Source of the DNA: JBHJGM01 sp050331815
GTDB lineage: Bacteria; Verrucomicrobiota; Verrucomicrobiia; Opitutales; JBHJGM01
NCBI GenBank assembly: GCA_050331815.1
Contig: JBHJGM010000007.1
Span: forward strand, 48,801-112,800
Direction of reading: 5' to 3'
DNA length: 64,000 bases
In this document: positions 8,225 to 16,259 of the stretch, piece after piece
Layout: each line of letters starts with the position of its first letter
Position numbering within the stretch: position 1 is the stretch's first letter
Position numbers and translations under genes: made by a program
Notes under the pieces: generated by a model
Database searches by the model: none
What the model was told of the DNA's origin: nothing
The model's input: only the letters and a program-made list of their open reading frames with translations

Positions 8225-9346
8225 ATGATAGCCGAATCCACAACCACTCGTCGCCCCCGCAAAAACCGCTCCGAGTGCAGCGGTTCTCCTCGTCGACGCC
8301 CCTCGGCTCCCAGCGCTGTGGAGAATGCCGTCGCGCATCCGCAGCCGGTTTCCCGCCTGCCCAAGCGTCGCACAGATGAGGAAGCTGAACAAACCAGCTA
8401 TTCCGACTTGCCTAGCTCCGAGAAGAGCGCCTTCAAGATTTACCTACAGGAAATCGGACGCACCCCGCTTTTGACGATCGACGAAGAGGTCGAACTCGCT
8501 GCCCGCATCAAAAAGGGCGACGAGGAAGCCCGCCACAAGATGATCAAGGCAAACCTGCGCCTGGTTGTGAAAATCGCCCACGATTACAGCAACTTCGGCC
8601 TGCCGCTGCTCGACCTTATCAGCGAGGGCAACATCGGCTTGATCAAGGCAGTCGAGCGTTTTGATCCGGCCAAAGGTGGTAAGCTGAGCACCTATGCCGC
8701 CTGGTGGATCAAGCAATCCATCAAGCGCGCACTGGCCAACCAGTCGAAGACTATCCGCCTGCCTGTCCACCTGGTTGATAAGATTGCGCGCATGCGCAAG
8801 CTGACCATGGCCCTGCAGGAAGAACTGGGCCGCGAGCCGACCAACGAAGAGATCGCTCTGGAGATGGGCATGCCGGTCAATAAGATCGCGCACCTGAAGA
8901 CGGTATCGGTTCGCCCGACGTCCCTGGACGCTCCGGTTGGCGAAGACGACGACACTTCCTTGGGCGAACTGGTTGGCGATGAAAACGCGGCCAACCCCTT
9001 TCAGGACCTGCACGGTAAGTCGCTCAATCGCGATGTGGCAGCCCTGCTCGATGAGCTTGAACCTCGCGAAGGCCAGATTCTGCGCCTGCGCTTTGGGCTC
9101 AACGGAGAGCGTCCCAAGACCCTCGAAGAAGTTGGACAGATCTTCAACATCACCCGCGAGCGTGTGCGCCAACTGCAGAACATCGCACTGACGAAAATGC
9201 GCAAGCGCATGATGAAAAAGGAGCGTCAGCGCACCAGCGAGGAAATCCAGGAGGAAACCCTCCAGCGTAAGCGCATGCAGGTCATTGAAGAGTTCATGAA
9301 AGAACACGAACTCGAAGAGGATCTGCGTTCGCTCCGCGCGAGCTAG
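8225..9346 (+). CDS. rpoD: RNA polymerase sigma-70 factor, RpoD/SigA type
   Basis: A 373-residue primary-type sigma factor. Residues 1-65 are a basic, low-complexity leader without region 1.1. Region 1.2 begins at about 67 (AFKIYLQEIGRTPLL), region 2 spans about 100-172 (DLISEGNIGLIKAVERFD and STYAAWWIKQSIKRA), region 3 about 180-255, and region 4 about 268-326 with the -35-reading helix TRERVRQLQNIAL. Residues contacting the -35 element (R, E, R, Q) are kept. Unusually, about 47 highly charged residues follow region 4.2, where most sigma factors end. An AGGA site precedes the ATG and a strong terminator follows. It could be the housekeeping factor or a close paralogue. Confidence 0.93.
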   Translation: MIAESTTTRRPRKNRSECSGSPRRRPSAPSAVENAVAHPQPVSRLPKRRTDEEAEQTSYSDLPSSEKSAFKIYLQEIGRTPLLTIDEEVELAARIKKGDEEARHKMIKANLRLVVKIAHDYSNFGLPLLDLISEGNIGLIKAVERFDPAKGGKLSTYAAWWIKQSIKRALANQSKTIRLPVHLVDKIARMRKLTMALQEELGREPTNEEIALEMGMPVNKIAHLKTVSVRPTSLDAPVGEDDDTSLGELVGDENAANPFQDLHGKSLNRDVAALLDELEPREGQILRLRFGLNGERPKTLEEVGQIFNITRERVRQLQNIALTKMRKRMMKKERQRTSEEIQEETLQRKRMQVIEEFMKEHELEEDLRSLRAS

Positions 9347-9375
9347 CGCCGCCAGCAGTATTTATCGATTTTCAG

Positions 9376-9406
9376 ACCGGCTCCCGGAATAGGGGGCCGG
9401 TTTTTT
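9376..9406 (+). terminator. Intrinsic terminator of rpoD
   Basis: A 10-bp stem (ACCGGCTCCC with GGGGGCCGGT, one G-T pair) with a 5-6 base loop is followed by TTTTTT. It lies 30 bases past the sigma factor stop. Confidence 0.9.
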
Positions 9407-9471
9407 GTGTCATACACATCAGTGACCGTTCATAGCCGCCTGTATTCTTGAACCCAAACCGCTTTTGCTAC

Positions 9472-9999
9472 ATGAAGCACCTGGCCCGACTCCTGCCACC
9501 TAGCCTTGCTGTGATGTTGTTTCTCGCCGGTTGCCAGAGCGCGCCGCGCAACGCCCTGAACAAGCACGAACCCTTTTACGGTACCTTCGAAGGTAATCTG
9601 ACGCTCGTCGAGCGCGTCGACCAGGGAGGGGGCAACACCTTCTTCCTCGCGCTTGAAAACACCGTGTGCAACAAGATCAGCGAACGCACGCTGGCCGCGG
9701 TCTTGCAAAACGGCTGGCCCGTACTGACCGCCTATGAAGACCCTCAAAGCCGACAAAGCCTGGCGGCCTTGCGCGGTCTGCAGGGACTTAAATTTCAGTC
9801 CGGGTCACCTGCCGTGGTAGAGGGCTTTTTGATTTTGGGGGCGCTCAACGACGCCTCCGGCGAGAAATATCTGCGCCCGGGCACGGATGTTTTCTTCAAA
9901 GAGCCGTTGATCATCGTGCAGCGCATCGAGGTCGACGGGCAGGCAATCGAATTTGACTACGTGCCGCGCCAAACCGGTTTGGCCGCGGTTACACGATAG
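9472..9999 (+). CDS. Hypothetical lipoprotein
   Basis: A 175-residue protein with a classical lipoprotein signal: MKHLARLLPP, a hydrophobic stretch, then the lipobox LAGC near residue 20. The ATG at 9472 is preferred over a TTG 24 bases upstream because it gives a normal signal peptide. The mature part is about 155 residues and probably beta-rich (GTFEGNLTLVERV, FFKEPLIIVQRIEV). I do not recognise the family. It should sit in the periplasm attached to the inner or outer membrane. It is separated from rpoD by a terminator, so it is probably monocistronic. Confidence 0.78.
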   Translation: MKHLARLLPPSLAVMLFLAGCQSAPRNALNKHEPFYGTFEGNLTLVERVDQGGGNTFFLALENTVCNKISERTLAAVLQNGWPVLTAYEDPQSRQSLAALRGLQGLKFQSGSPAVVEGFLILGALNDASGEKYLRPGTDVFFKEPLIIVQRIEVDGQAIEFDYVPRQTGLAAVTR

Positions 10000-10044
10000 A
10001 TAGGCGACCGATTACAGACAGCACCTGGTCTAACGACAGGAGGT

Positions 10045-10081
10045 AAAAAAAGCCCGGCTGGAGCGGATCCGGCCGGGCTTT
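10045..10081 (-). terminator. Intrinsic terminator of rpsA
   Basis: A perfect stem (AAAGCCCGGC with GCCGGGCTTT) is followed on the minus strand by seven T residues. It lies about 40 bases beyond the rpsA stop. Its symmetry could also stop transcription of the lipoprotein gene coming from the left. Confidence 0.88.
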
Positions 10082-10121
10082 GTGTGAAAACGTTTTTCTC
10101 GACGAGGCAAGCCCACGCCGC

Positions 10122-11783
10122 CTACTCGCGGGCGGCTTCGTCGAGGATATCGCCCAGCGAGGTCAGCTGCTGGGTGTCACCGGCCTTTTCGAAGGCGGCC
10201 ACCTCGGCGGCGAGCTGGTCGGCATCGTAGCTGGCGGCCTTGATCGAGAGCCCGATGCGGCGGTCGTCGGCGTCGATTTTGATGACGCGCGCCTGCACCT
10301 CCTGGCCGGGCTTGAGCACATCGCGAATCTTTTCCACGTGCTCCTCGTCGATCTGGGAGATGTGAACCAGCCCGTCGATGTCGTGCTCGAGCTCGACGAA
10401 GGCACCGTAGGAGGTGATCTTCGAAATCTTGCCAGTGACCACGTCGCCCACCTTGAAGTAGCGCTCGATGTCGTCCCAGGGGTCCTCGGCGAGTTGCTTC
10501 ATACCGAGCGAAATGCGCTGCTGGCTGGAGTCCACGTCGAGCACGATGGCGTCGACCTCGTCGCCCTTCTTCACGACTTCGGCCGGGTTGTTGACCTTGC
10601 GTGTCCAGGACATGTCGGAGACGTGGATCATGCCGTCGATGCCTTCCTCGAGTTCGACGAAGGCACCGTAGGTGGTGAGGTTGCGCACCTTGCCGCGCAC
10701 GCGGGCACCCACCGGGTAGTTGTGGCGGGCCATGTCCCACGGGTTTTCCTCGAGCTGGCGGATACCCAGAGAAATCTTCTGCTCGTCCTTCTGGATGCCG
10801 AGAACCACCGCGTCGACCTGTTCGCCGATGCGCAGGACTTCGCCGGGCTTGCTGATGCGGCGCGTCCAGGAAAGCTCGGTGACGTGGACGAGGCCTTCGA
10901 CGCCTTCCTCGATTTCGATAAAGGCACCGTAGGGCACGAGGTTGACCACCTTGCCGTTGATCTTGGTGCCGACCGGGTACTTGCGCTCGATGTTTTCCCA
11001 GGGGTTGGGCGTGGTCTGCTTGAGGCCGAGGGAAACGCGTTCGCGGTCGCGGTCGACCTCGATGATCATGATGGTGATCTCCTCGCCGACCTTGAGCATT
11101 TCCGACGGGTGCGAGATGCGGCCCCAGCTCATGTCGGTGATGTGCAGCAGGCCGTCGAGGCCGTCCAGGTCGATGAAGGCACCGTAGTCGGTGATGTTCT
11201 TGACCATGCCGCGGCGGGAGTCGCCGGGCTTGACCTCTTCGAGCAGCTTGCGGCGCTTGGCCAGGCGTTGCTCCTCGATCAGCTCGCGCCGCGAGATGAC
11301 GATATTGCGGCGGTCCTGGTTGATTTTGAGGATTTTGAAATCGTAGGTCTGGCCCACGTACTGGTCCAGATTCTTGGGCGGCTGGATGTCGATCTGCGAA
11401 GCCGGCAGGAAGGCGTCGACACCGATGCTGACGATGAGCCCCCCCTTGACCTTGCTGCGGACGCGGCCCGGGATGATGGAGCCCTCCTCGCACTTGGAAA
11501 GGATGTTTTCCCAATTCTTTTTCTGCTCGGCCTTGTCGTAGGAGAGCACGGGGTTGCCCTCGCGGTCTTCGAGCTTTTCGAGAAAGACCTCAATCTCGGA
11601 GCCGATTTGGAGCTCGCCGACGTCTACGAACTCGTTGTTGGGGACGCTTCCCTCGCTTTTTCCGCCGATGTCGACGATGACCTCGTTGGCGCGGATTTCG
11701 GTGATGGTCCCCTTGATGATGGAACCAGGTTTAAGGGTTTCGAACTGGCTCTCGGCGAGCAGTTCTTCCATGACAGAACTCAT
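10122..11783 (-). CDS. rpsA: 30S ribosomal protein S1
   Basis: A 553-residue S1 protein with six S1 RNA-binding repeats at about residues 18-85, 105-170, 192-258, 277-345, 364-432 and 451-518. Repeats 3-6 carry the typical YGAF(I/V)x core followed by GLxH(I/V)(T/S). S1 recruits mRNA to the 30S subunit during initiation. The start MSSVMEELL at 11783 was chosen; the frame remains open upstream but codes for non-S1 sequence. Length matches six-domain Gram-negative S1. It has its own terminator. No cmk gene, a common neighbour, is present upstream. Confidence 0.97.
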   Translation of the reverse strand: MSSVMEELLAESQFETLKPGSIIKGTITEIRANEVIVDIGGKSEGSVPNNEFVDVGELQIGSEIEVFLEKLEDREGNPVLSYDKAEQKKNWENILSKCEEGSIIPGRVRSKVKGGLIVSIGVDAFLPASQIDIQPPKNLDQYVGQTYDFKILKINQDRRNIVISRRELIEEQRLAKRRKLLEEVKPGDSRRGMVKNITDYGAFIDLDGLDGLLHITDMSWGRISHPSEMLKVGEEITIMIIEVDRDRERVSLGLKQTTPNPWENIERKYPVGTKINGKVVNLVPYGAFIEIEEGVEGLVHVTELSWTRRISKPGEVLRIGEQVDAVVLGIQKDEQKISLGIRQLEENPWDMARHNYPVGARVRGKVRNLTTYGAFVELEEGIDGMIHVSDMSWTRKVNNPAEVVKKGDEVDAIVLDVDSSQQRISLGMKQLAEDPWDDIERYFKVGDVVTGKISKITSYGAFVELEHDIDGLVHISQIDEEHVEKIRDVLKPGQEVQARVIKIDADDRRIGLSIKAASYDADQLAAEVAAFEKAGDTQQLTSLGDILDEAARE

Positions 11784-12051
11784 ATGGTCGTGGTGTCGGG
11801 CTCTGCCGCGCAGTGGTTGATGGCGGAGCCCGGGTTGATGGTTAAGTGTTGATGTATCGTAAGTAAGCGAAGGTGGGCGCGCCTCCGTGCATGGGTGCAC
11901 ATCGACCGCGTTCCTTCAGGGGAAAGTCGACAATTAGACCATGCTCATATAGGCACAGCAAGCCCCAAAAGTAACGCAACGCCAGCGGTAGACGTTGCGG
12001 TTTTTAACGCGCTGGCAAAGCGCACCCGCGCACTGCCAGCGAATCGGTGCC

Positions 12052-12765
12052 TTAGCGCACGGCGATCGGGGTGGGGCGTCCGGTGGCTGCCACAACGGCT
12101 TCGCTCAGGACCTGAAGGGCTTCGACAGTCGGGGCCTCCTGCTGGCGGAAGGCAGGGTTGCAGGCGTTTTCCGGGACGAAGCGCTGGAAGGTGAGCGGAG
12201 AGGCGTCGCCAGCCCACTCGGCAATGGTGGCCAGGTCCTCGGTGGAGTGGACGTTGGGCAAAACGGTGGTGCGAAACTCGTGCGGGAGGCCGGACTGGCG
12301 AATCAGGTCGGCCGAGCGGCGCAAGTCCTGCGGATCGACGGGTCGCTGGACGAGATCAGGGTAGGCGTCGGGCACCGCTTTCAAGTCCATGGCGACGAAG
12401 TCCAGAAGGTCGGCCTTCAGCAGCGCTTCGAGGCGGTCGGGAAAGACGCCGCTGGTGTCGAGCTTGGTCAGGAAGCCCAGGCTGCGGATCTTGGTGAGCA
12501 GTTCGGGCAGTTCCGGGTGAAGAGTGGGCTCACCACCGGAGACGACCACGCCCTCGAGCTGGTTGCGCCGCGACTCCAGAAAGCGCATGACCTCAGAGAC
12601 AGTCGGGACGCTGTCGCTGCGGTCGAAGTGTGCCGGGTCGACCAGTGATGGGTTGTGACAATAGCTACAGCGCCACGGGCAGCCCCGGGTGAAAATAACC
12701 GCAGCCACCTTCCCCGGATAATCGACCAGGGAGCAACGTTGCAGGCCTCCGATGGGAATGTTCAT
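12052..12765 (-). CDS. nrdG: Anaerobic ribonucleoside-triphosphate reductase activating protein
   Basis: A 237-residue radical SAM activase. GCPWRCSYCHNP places the three Fe-S cluster cysteines at C29, C33 and C36 (CxxxCxxC). VVSGGEPTLH is the SAM-binding GGE motif. It generates the glycyl radical on NrdD under anaerobic conditions. Size and N-terminus (IGGLQRCSLVDYPGK) match the longer NrdG type found with NrdD enzymes in many anaerobes. It lies 192 bases downstream of nrdD on the same strand and is probably in the same transcript or regulon. Confidence 0.94.
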   Translation of the reverse strand: MNIPIGGLQRCSLVDYPGKVAAVIFTRGCPWRCSYCHNPSLVDPAHFDRSDSVPTVSEVMRFLESRRNQLEGVVVSGGEPTLHPELPELLTKIRSLGFLTKLDTSGVFPDRLEALLKADLLDFVAMDLKAVPDAYPDLVQRPVDPQDLRRSADLIRQSGLPHEFRTTVLPNVHSTEDLATIAEWAGDASPLTFQRFVPENACNPAFRQQEAPTVEALQVLSEAVVAATGRPTPIAVR

Positions 12766-12957
12766 TCGCTAACTCTAAGTCCTAACAAGGACGTTTCCAT
12801 CTACAATACTCGTTCCAATTAGGAATGCGTGCTTCGTCAATGCTGATATCGATAGATCTCTTGAGCCTTAAAGTGTAACTGCGTCGCACGGTGATTGTTT
12901 GTTATTTGTATGCTGTGCCTAACTTTATGTGCATTGTCTGCTAGACGTGTTATGCCG

Positions 12958-14817
12958 TCAAACGGCGAGGGTCTTGCGCAGGGCAAATTCGGCCTGTTTG
13001 CCTTCGTTCCACTGCTGAACGGGGCGCAGGTAGCCGACCACGCGGGAGTAGACCTCGGTCTGCTTGTGGCAGGTCGGGCACTTGAAGTACTCGCCGGAGA
13101 GGTAGCCGTGGTCGGGGCAGATGGAGAAGGTGGGCGTAAGTGAGAAATACGGCAGGCGGTAGCCCTCGGCGATGCGCCGGACGAGTTTGCGGACCGTCGT
13201 GGTGTTGTCGATACGCTCGCCCAGAAAGAGGTGCAGCACGGTGCCACCGGTGTACTGAGTCTGGAGCGGGTCTTGGTGGTCGAGCACTTCGAAGAGGTCG
13301 TCCGTATATTGAACGGGCAAGTGCGTCGAGTTGGTGTAAAATGGGACTTCGGCCGGGGCGTCGGGAAGATCGTTGGCAACGGCGATGTGTGTTCCAAAGC
13401 GTTTGCGGTCCAGTCGTGCCAGCCGGTAGCTGGTGCCCTCGGCGGGGGTAGCTTCGAGGTTGTAGTTGTGTCCGGTGTCTTCCTGGTAGTGCAGCAGCCG
13501 CTCCCGCATGAACCGCAGGGTCGCTCGGGCGAAGCGGTGACCTTCAGCCGAGGTGATGCCCGTATCCAAAAGGTTGAGACAGGCCTCGTTCATGCCGACC
13601 AGGCCGATCGTGGAAAAGTGGTTTCGCCAAAAGCTGTCGAAGCGCTCCTTGATGTGGCGCAGGTAGAAGGTGGTATAGGGATAGAGATTGGCCTGAGTGA
13701 GTTCCTCCAGAACGGCGCGTTTGCGCTCGAGCGAGTCGCGGGCCAGGTCCATCAGCGCGCCGAGGCGGGTGCGAAAGTCGTTCACGCTCTTGGACAGAAA
13801 GCCCAGCCGCGGCAGGTTGATGGTGACCACGCCGATGGAGCCGGTCAGCGGATGCGCGCCAAAGAGCCCGCCGCCGCGCACGGCCAGCTGCGTGTTGTCG
13901 ATGCGCAGGCGGCAGCACATCGAGCGGGCGTCCTCGGGGTTGAGGTCGGAGTTGATGAAGTTCGAAAAGTACGGGACGCCGTACTTGCCGGTCATCTCCC
14001 AGAGGCCTTCGAGGTTGGGGTTTTCCCAGTCGAAGTCGCGGGACAGATTGATGGTGGGGATCGGGAAGGTGAGGGTGCGACCACGTGCGTCGCCCTCGGA
14101 CAGCACGCTGAAAAAGGCGCGATTGAAGCGGTCGATCTCCGGTTGAAAATCACCATAGCGTTCGGTCAGGAGCTGGCCGCCGATCTGCACCGGCAGGTCG
14201 CGGTAAAACGCCGGGCAGACCAGGTCGAGGGTCACGTTGGTGAAAGGCGCCTGAAAGCCCACGCGGGTCGGTACATTTATGTTGAAGACGAACTCCTGCA
14301 GGCTTTGGCGCAGTTCGTCGTCGCTCAAATTGTCGAAGCGGATGTAGGGGGCGAGCAGGGTGTCGAAATTGGAGAAGGCCTGCGCGCCGGCGGCTTCGCC
14401 CTGCAGCGTGTAGAAAAAATTGACAATCTGCCCGAGGGCGGTGCGCAGGTGGCGCGGGGGCCCGGACTCGACCTTGCCGGGGACGCCCCGGAAGCCTTCG
14501 CGCAGCAGGTCCGCCAAATCCCAGCCGACGCAATACACCGACAACTGGCCCAGGTCGTGGATGTGCAAATCGCCGCTGGCGTGCGCCTCCCCGACGGACG
14601 GCGCGTAGACCTGTTTCAGCCAGTAGGTCTCGGTGGCCGCGCTGGAGAGGTAGTTGTTGAGCCCCTGGAGCGAGTAGGTCATGTTCGAATTTTTGCGCAC
14701 CTGCCAATCCAGCCGCGAGAGGTAGCCTTCCACGCTTTGGATGCGGGGATCGGCGGTGGCGGCCTGGGGGTTTGAGACGGAGGTACGGAAGTGGGTGGCG
14801 GTAACAGCTGAAGACAT
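12958..14817 (-). CDS. nrdD: Anaerobic (class III) ribonucleoside-triphosphate reductase
   Basis: A 619-residue glycyl-radical enzyme that makes dNTPs from NTPs without oxygen. The radical glycine is G595 in SRVVGYLRP. A structural metal site precedes it: C567-x2-H570 and C580-x2-C583 (CPDH and CPTC), with His where many homologues have Cys. Middle blocks include DLHIHDLGQLSVYC, PTINLSRDF, RGGGLFG and NEACLNLL. No ATP-cone is recognisable at the N-terminus, where dATP feedback usually acts, which points to a short-type NrdD regulated differently. Two NrdR-box-like palindromes lie 5-52 bases upstream of the start. Operates with NrdG. Confidence 0.95.
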   Translation of the reverse strand: MSSAVTATHFRTSVSNPQAATADPRIQSVEGYLSRLDWQVRKNSNMTYSLQGLNNYLSSAATETYWLKQVYAPSVGEAHASGDLHIHDLGQLSVYCVGWDLADLLREGFRGVPGKVESGPPRHLRTALGQIVNFFYTLQGEAAGAQAFSNFDTLLAPYIRFDNLSDDELRQSLQEFVFNINVPTRVGFQAPFTNVTLDLVCPAFYRDLPVQIGGQLLTERYGDFQPEIDRFNRAFFSVLSEGDARGRTLTFPIPTINLSRDFDWENPNLEGLWEMTGKYGVPYFSNFINSDLNPEDARSMCCRLRIDNTQLAVRGGGLFGAHPLTGSIGVVTINLPRLGFLSKSVNDFRTRLGALMDLARDSLERKRAVLEELTQANLYPYTTFYLRHIKERFDSFWRNHFSTIGLVGMNEACLNLLDTGITSAEGHRFARATLRFMRERLLHYQEDTGHNYNLEATPAEGTSYRLARLDRKRFGTHIAVANDLPDAPAEVPFYTNSTHLPVQYTDDLFEVLDHQDPLQTQYTGGTVLHLFLGERIDNTTTVRKLVRRIAEGYRLPYFSLTPTFSICPDHGYLSGEYFKCPTCHKQTEVYSRVVGYLRPVQQWNEGKQAEFALRKTLAV

Positions 14818-14821
14818 CGGA

Positions 14822-14869
14822 ATCCTGTATTTAGTGATTTTTCTTCAGCCTGGACCCAATATGTAGCGT
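14822..14869. promoter_or_regulatory. Candidate tandem NrdR operator upstream of nrdD
   Basis: Two 16-base sites resemble the NrdR box ACACWATATATWGTGT. The better, ACCCAATATGTAGCGT (14854-14869), matches 13 of 16 positions; the weaker, ATCCTGTATTTAGTGA (14822-14837), matches 11 of 16. Their starts are exactly 32 bases apart, i.e. about three helical turns, as in known paired NrdR operators. NrdR is the ATP/dATP-sensing repressor of ribonucleotide reductase genes. The position, directly ahead of nrdD on the minus strand, fits repression. Confidence 0.6.
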
Positions 14870-14979
14870 CGATCCAGTGGAATTGGTCTGGAAGCGCGGG
14901 TTTTCAGCAACCGTTCTGATAGCTATTAGGGCCGGGGTTGAAGGTTGACGTGGCCGCGCGGCCCGATTGCCTGACGCGC

Positions 14980-15963
14980 ATGAGCCGCAAGATTCGATGG
15001 GGTATCCTCAGCACCGCCAAGCACGCGCAAAAGGCCTTCATTCCGGCGGTGCGCACAACGACAAACGGTGAGGTGGCGGCGATTTGCAGCCGTAGCCAGG
15101 AAGCGGCTCAAGCCGTCGCTAATGAGCATGGGATCCCCAAGGCACACGGCAGCTACGAAGCGCTGCTAAACGATCCCGAGATTGACGCCATTTACAATCC
15201 GCTGCCGGTGGCCCTGCACGCGGAGTGGTCCATCCGGTGCGCTGAAGTTGGTAAGCCCGTGTTGTGCGAAAAGCCCTTCACGCAGACGGCAGCTGAGGCG
15301 CGGGAAGTGGCCGCCGCTTTTGAAAAAGCGGGCATCCCGGTGGCCGAAAGCCTCATGTGGCGTTTTCATCCGGTGGCGGAAAAGGTGCAGTCGCTCTTGG
15401 CCGAGGGGGTTATCGGCGAACTTGTAATCCTGCGCACAACCTTCAACGCGAACGTTCAGCGGGCCGGCAACTTTCGCTACGAAAAATCTCTGGGCGGCGG
15501 CGCGCTGCTGGACCTGGGCTGCTACACCGTCAGCGGTTTGCGCGCCTTTGCCTGCGAGGAACCCGCGCAGGTGGCGGCGGTGGCGCAGTTTGATGCCGCT
15601 ACGGGCGTCGACGAGAGCGTCACCGGTTTGCTGCGTTTTCCTTCGGGCAAGGTTGGGTACTTCGGCGTCAGCATGGCCACGCCGTTTAGCAGCAGCTACG
15701 ATCTGACCGGCACCCAAGGGCGCATCCGGGTCGATGTGGGCGGCTTCGTCACCTGGCCGGGTACGGAGTTCGCCATCGAGGTGTGGGGCGGCAGCCGCGA
15801 GGACCTGGAGGTGATCAAAGCCCCGGCGGCCAACCATTACGGCCTTGTGGCCGAGGACTTTGCCCAGGCACTGCTGGATGAACGCCCGCCGCGCTACCCC
15901 ATCAGCGATGCGATTGCCAACATGACGGTCCTCGACCAACTGCGGGCCTGTATCGAAAAATAG
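14980..15963 (+). CDS. Gfo/Idh/MocA family NAD(P)-dependent oxidoreductase
   Basis: A 327-residue dehydrogenase with an N-terminal Rossmann fold (RWGILSTAKHAQKAF, then ICSRS) and the family signature VLCEKPFTQ. The C-terminal alpha/beta domain has GGGALLDLGCYTV, where the substrate-binding His or Tyr region normally lies. These enzymes oxidise or reduce sugars, inositols or trans-dihydrodiols; the substrate cannot be told. The ATG at 14980 gives the normal start; an upstream TTG would add 14 atypical residues. It faces, tail to tail, another Gfo/Idh protein fused to an aldo/keto reductase, which suggests related sugar chemistry. Confidence 0.9.
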   Translation: MSRKIRWGILSTAKHAQKAFIPAVRTTTNGEVAAICSRSQEAAQAVANEHGIPKAHGSYEALLNDPEIDAIYNPLPVALHAEWSIRCAEVGKPVLCEKPFTQTAAEAREVAAAFEKAGIPVAESLMWRFHPVAEKVQSLLAEGVIGELVILRTTFNANVQRAGNFRYEKSLGGGALLDLGCYTVSGLRAFACEEPAQVAAVAQFDAATGVDESVTGLLRFPSGKVGYFGVSMATPFSSSYDLTGTQGRIRVDVGGFVTWPGTEFAIEVWGGSREDLEVIKAPAANHYGLVAEDFAQALLDERPPRYPISDAIANMTVLDQLRACIEK

Positions 15964-15986
15964 AATACGCGAGCGAGTGGCCGGTT

Positions 15987-16192
15987 AACGACCACGAAAC
16001 GATTCGGTTAACCACGAATGAACACGAAGCCTGGGTTGGGTGTGTGCCTTTGCTTACTCTGTAGGCGCTGTCATGCGTTCTCGCCGCTAGCTTACATTCT
16101 TGCGACTAAGGAGAGGAGTCGGCTACGGACAGGCATGGATTCGGGCGGATATGGATATCAGGATTTGTGTTTATTCGTGAGAATTCGTGGTT
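15987..16192. repeat. Intergenic inverted-repeat element with CCACGAAT/ATTCGTGG motifs
   Basis: In the 296-base gap between two convergent oxidoreductase genes, AACCACGAAT at 16010-16019 is perfectly inverted as ATTCGTGGTT at 16183-16192. Related partial copies lie at about 15990-15999 (ACCACGAAAC) and 16171-16180 (TTATTCGTGA). No credible gene lies inside. Similar strings are common dispersed intergenic repeats in Verrucomicrobia-like genomes as far as I know; here only the inverted pair is directly seen. Confidence 0.55.
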
Positions 16193-16259
16193 CCTGCAAA
16201 AATTTAGAGCGCTTTGGTTCGAGGTTTTGCCTTAGCATTTGTGGTGTCGACATTGATGC

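Noticed and set aside
10080..11852. A 590-codon open frame on the plus strand opposite rpsA
   Set aside because: It is the mirror of the repetitive, GC-rich S1 coding sequence; S1 on the minus strand is unambiguous and the antisense product is low-complexity Asp/Val/Leu.
13231..14775. A 514-codon open frame opposite nrdD
   Set aside because: Antisense shadow of a GC-rich gene; no ribosome-binding site and no domain.
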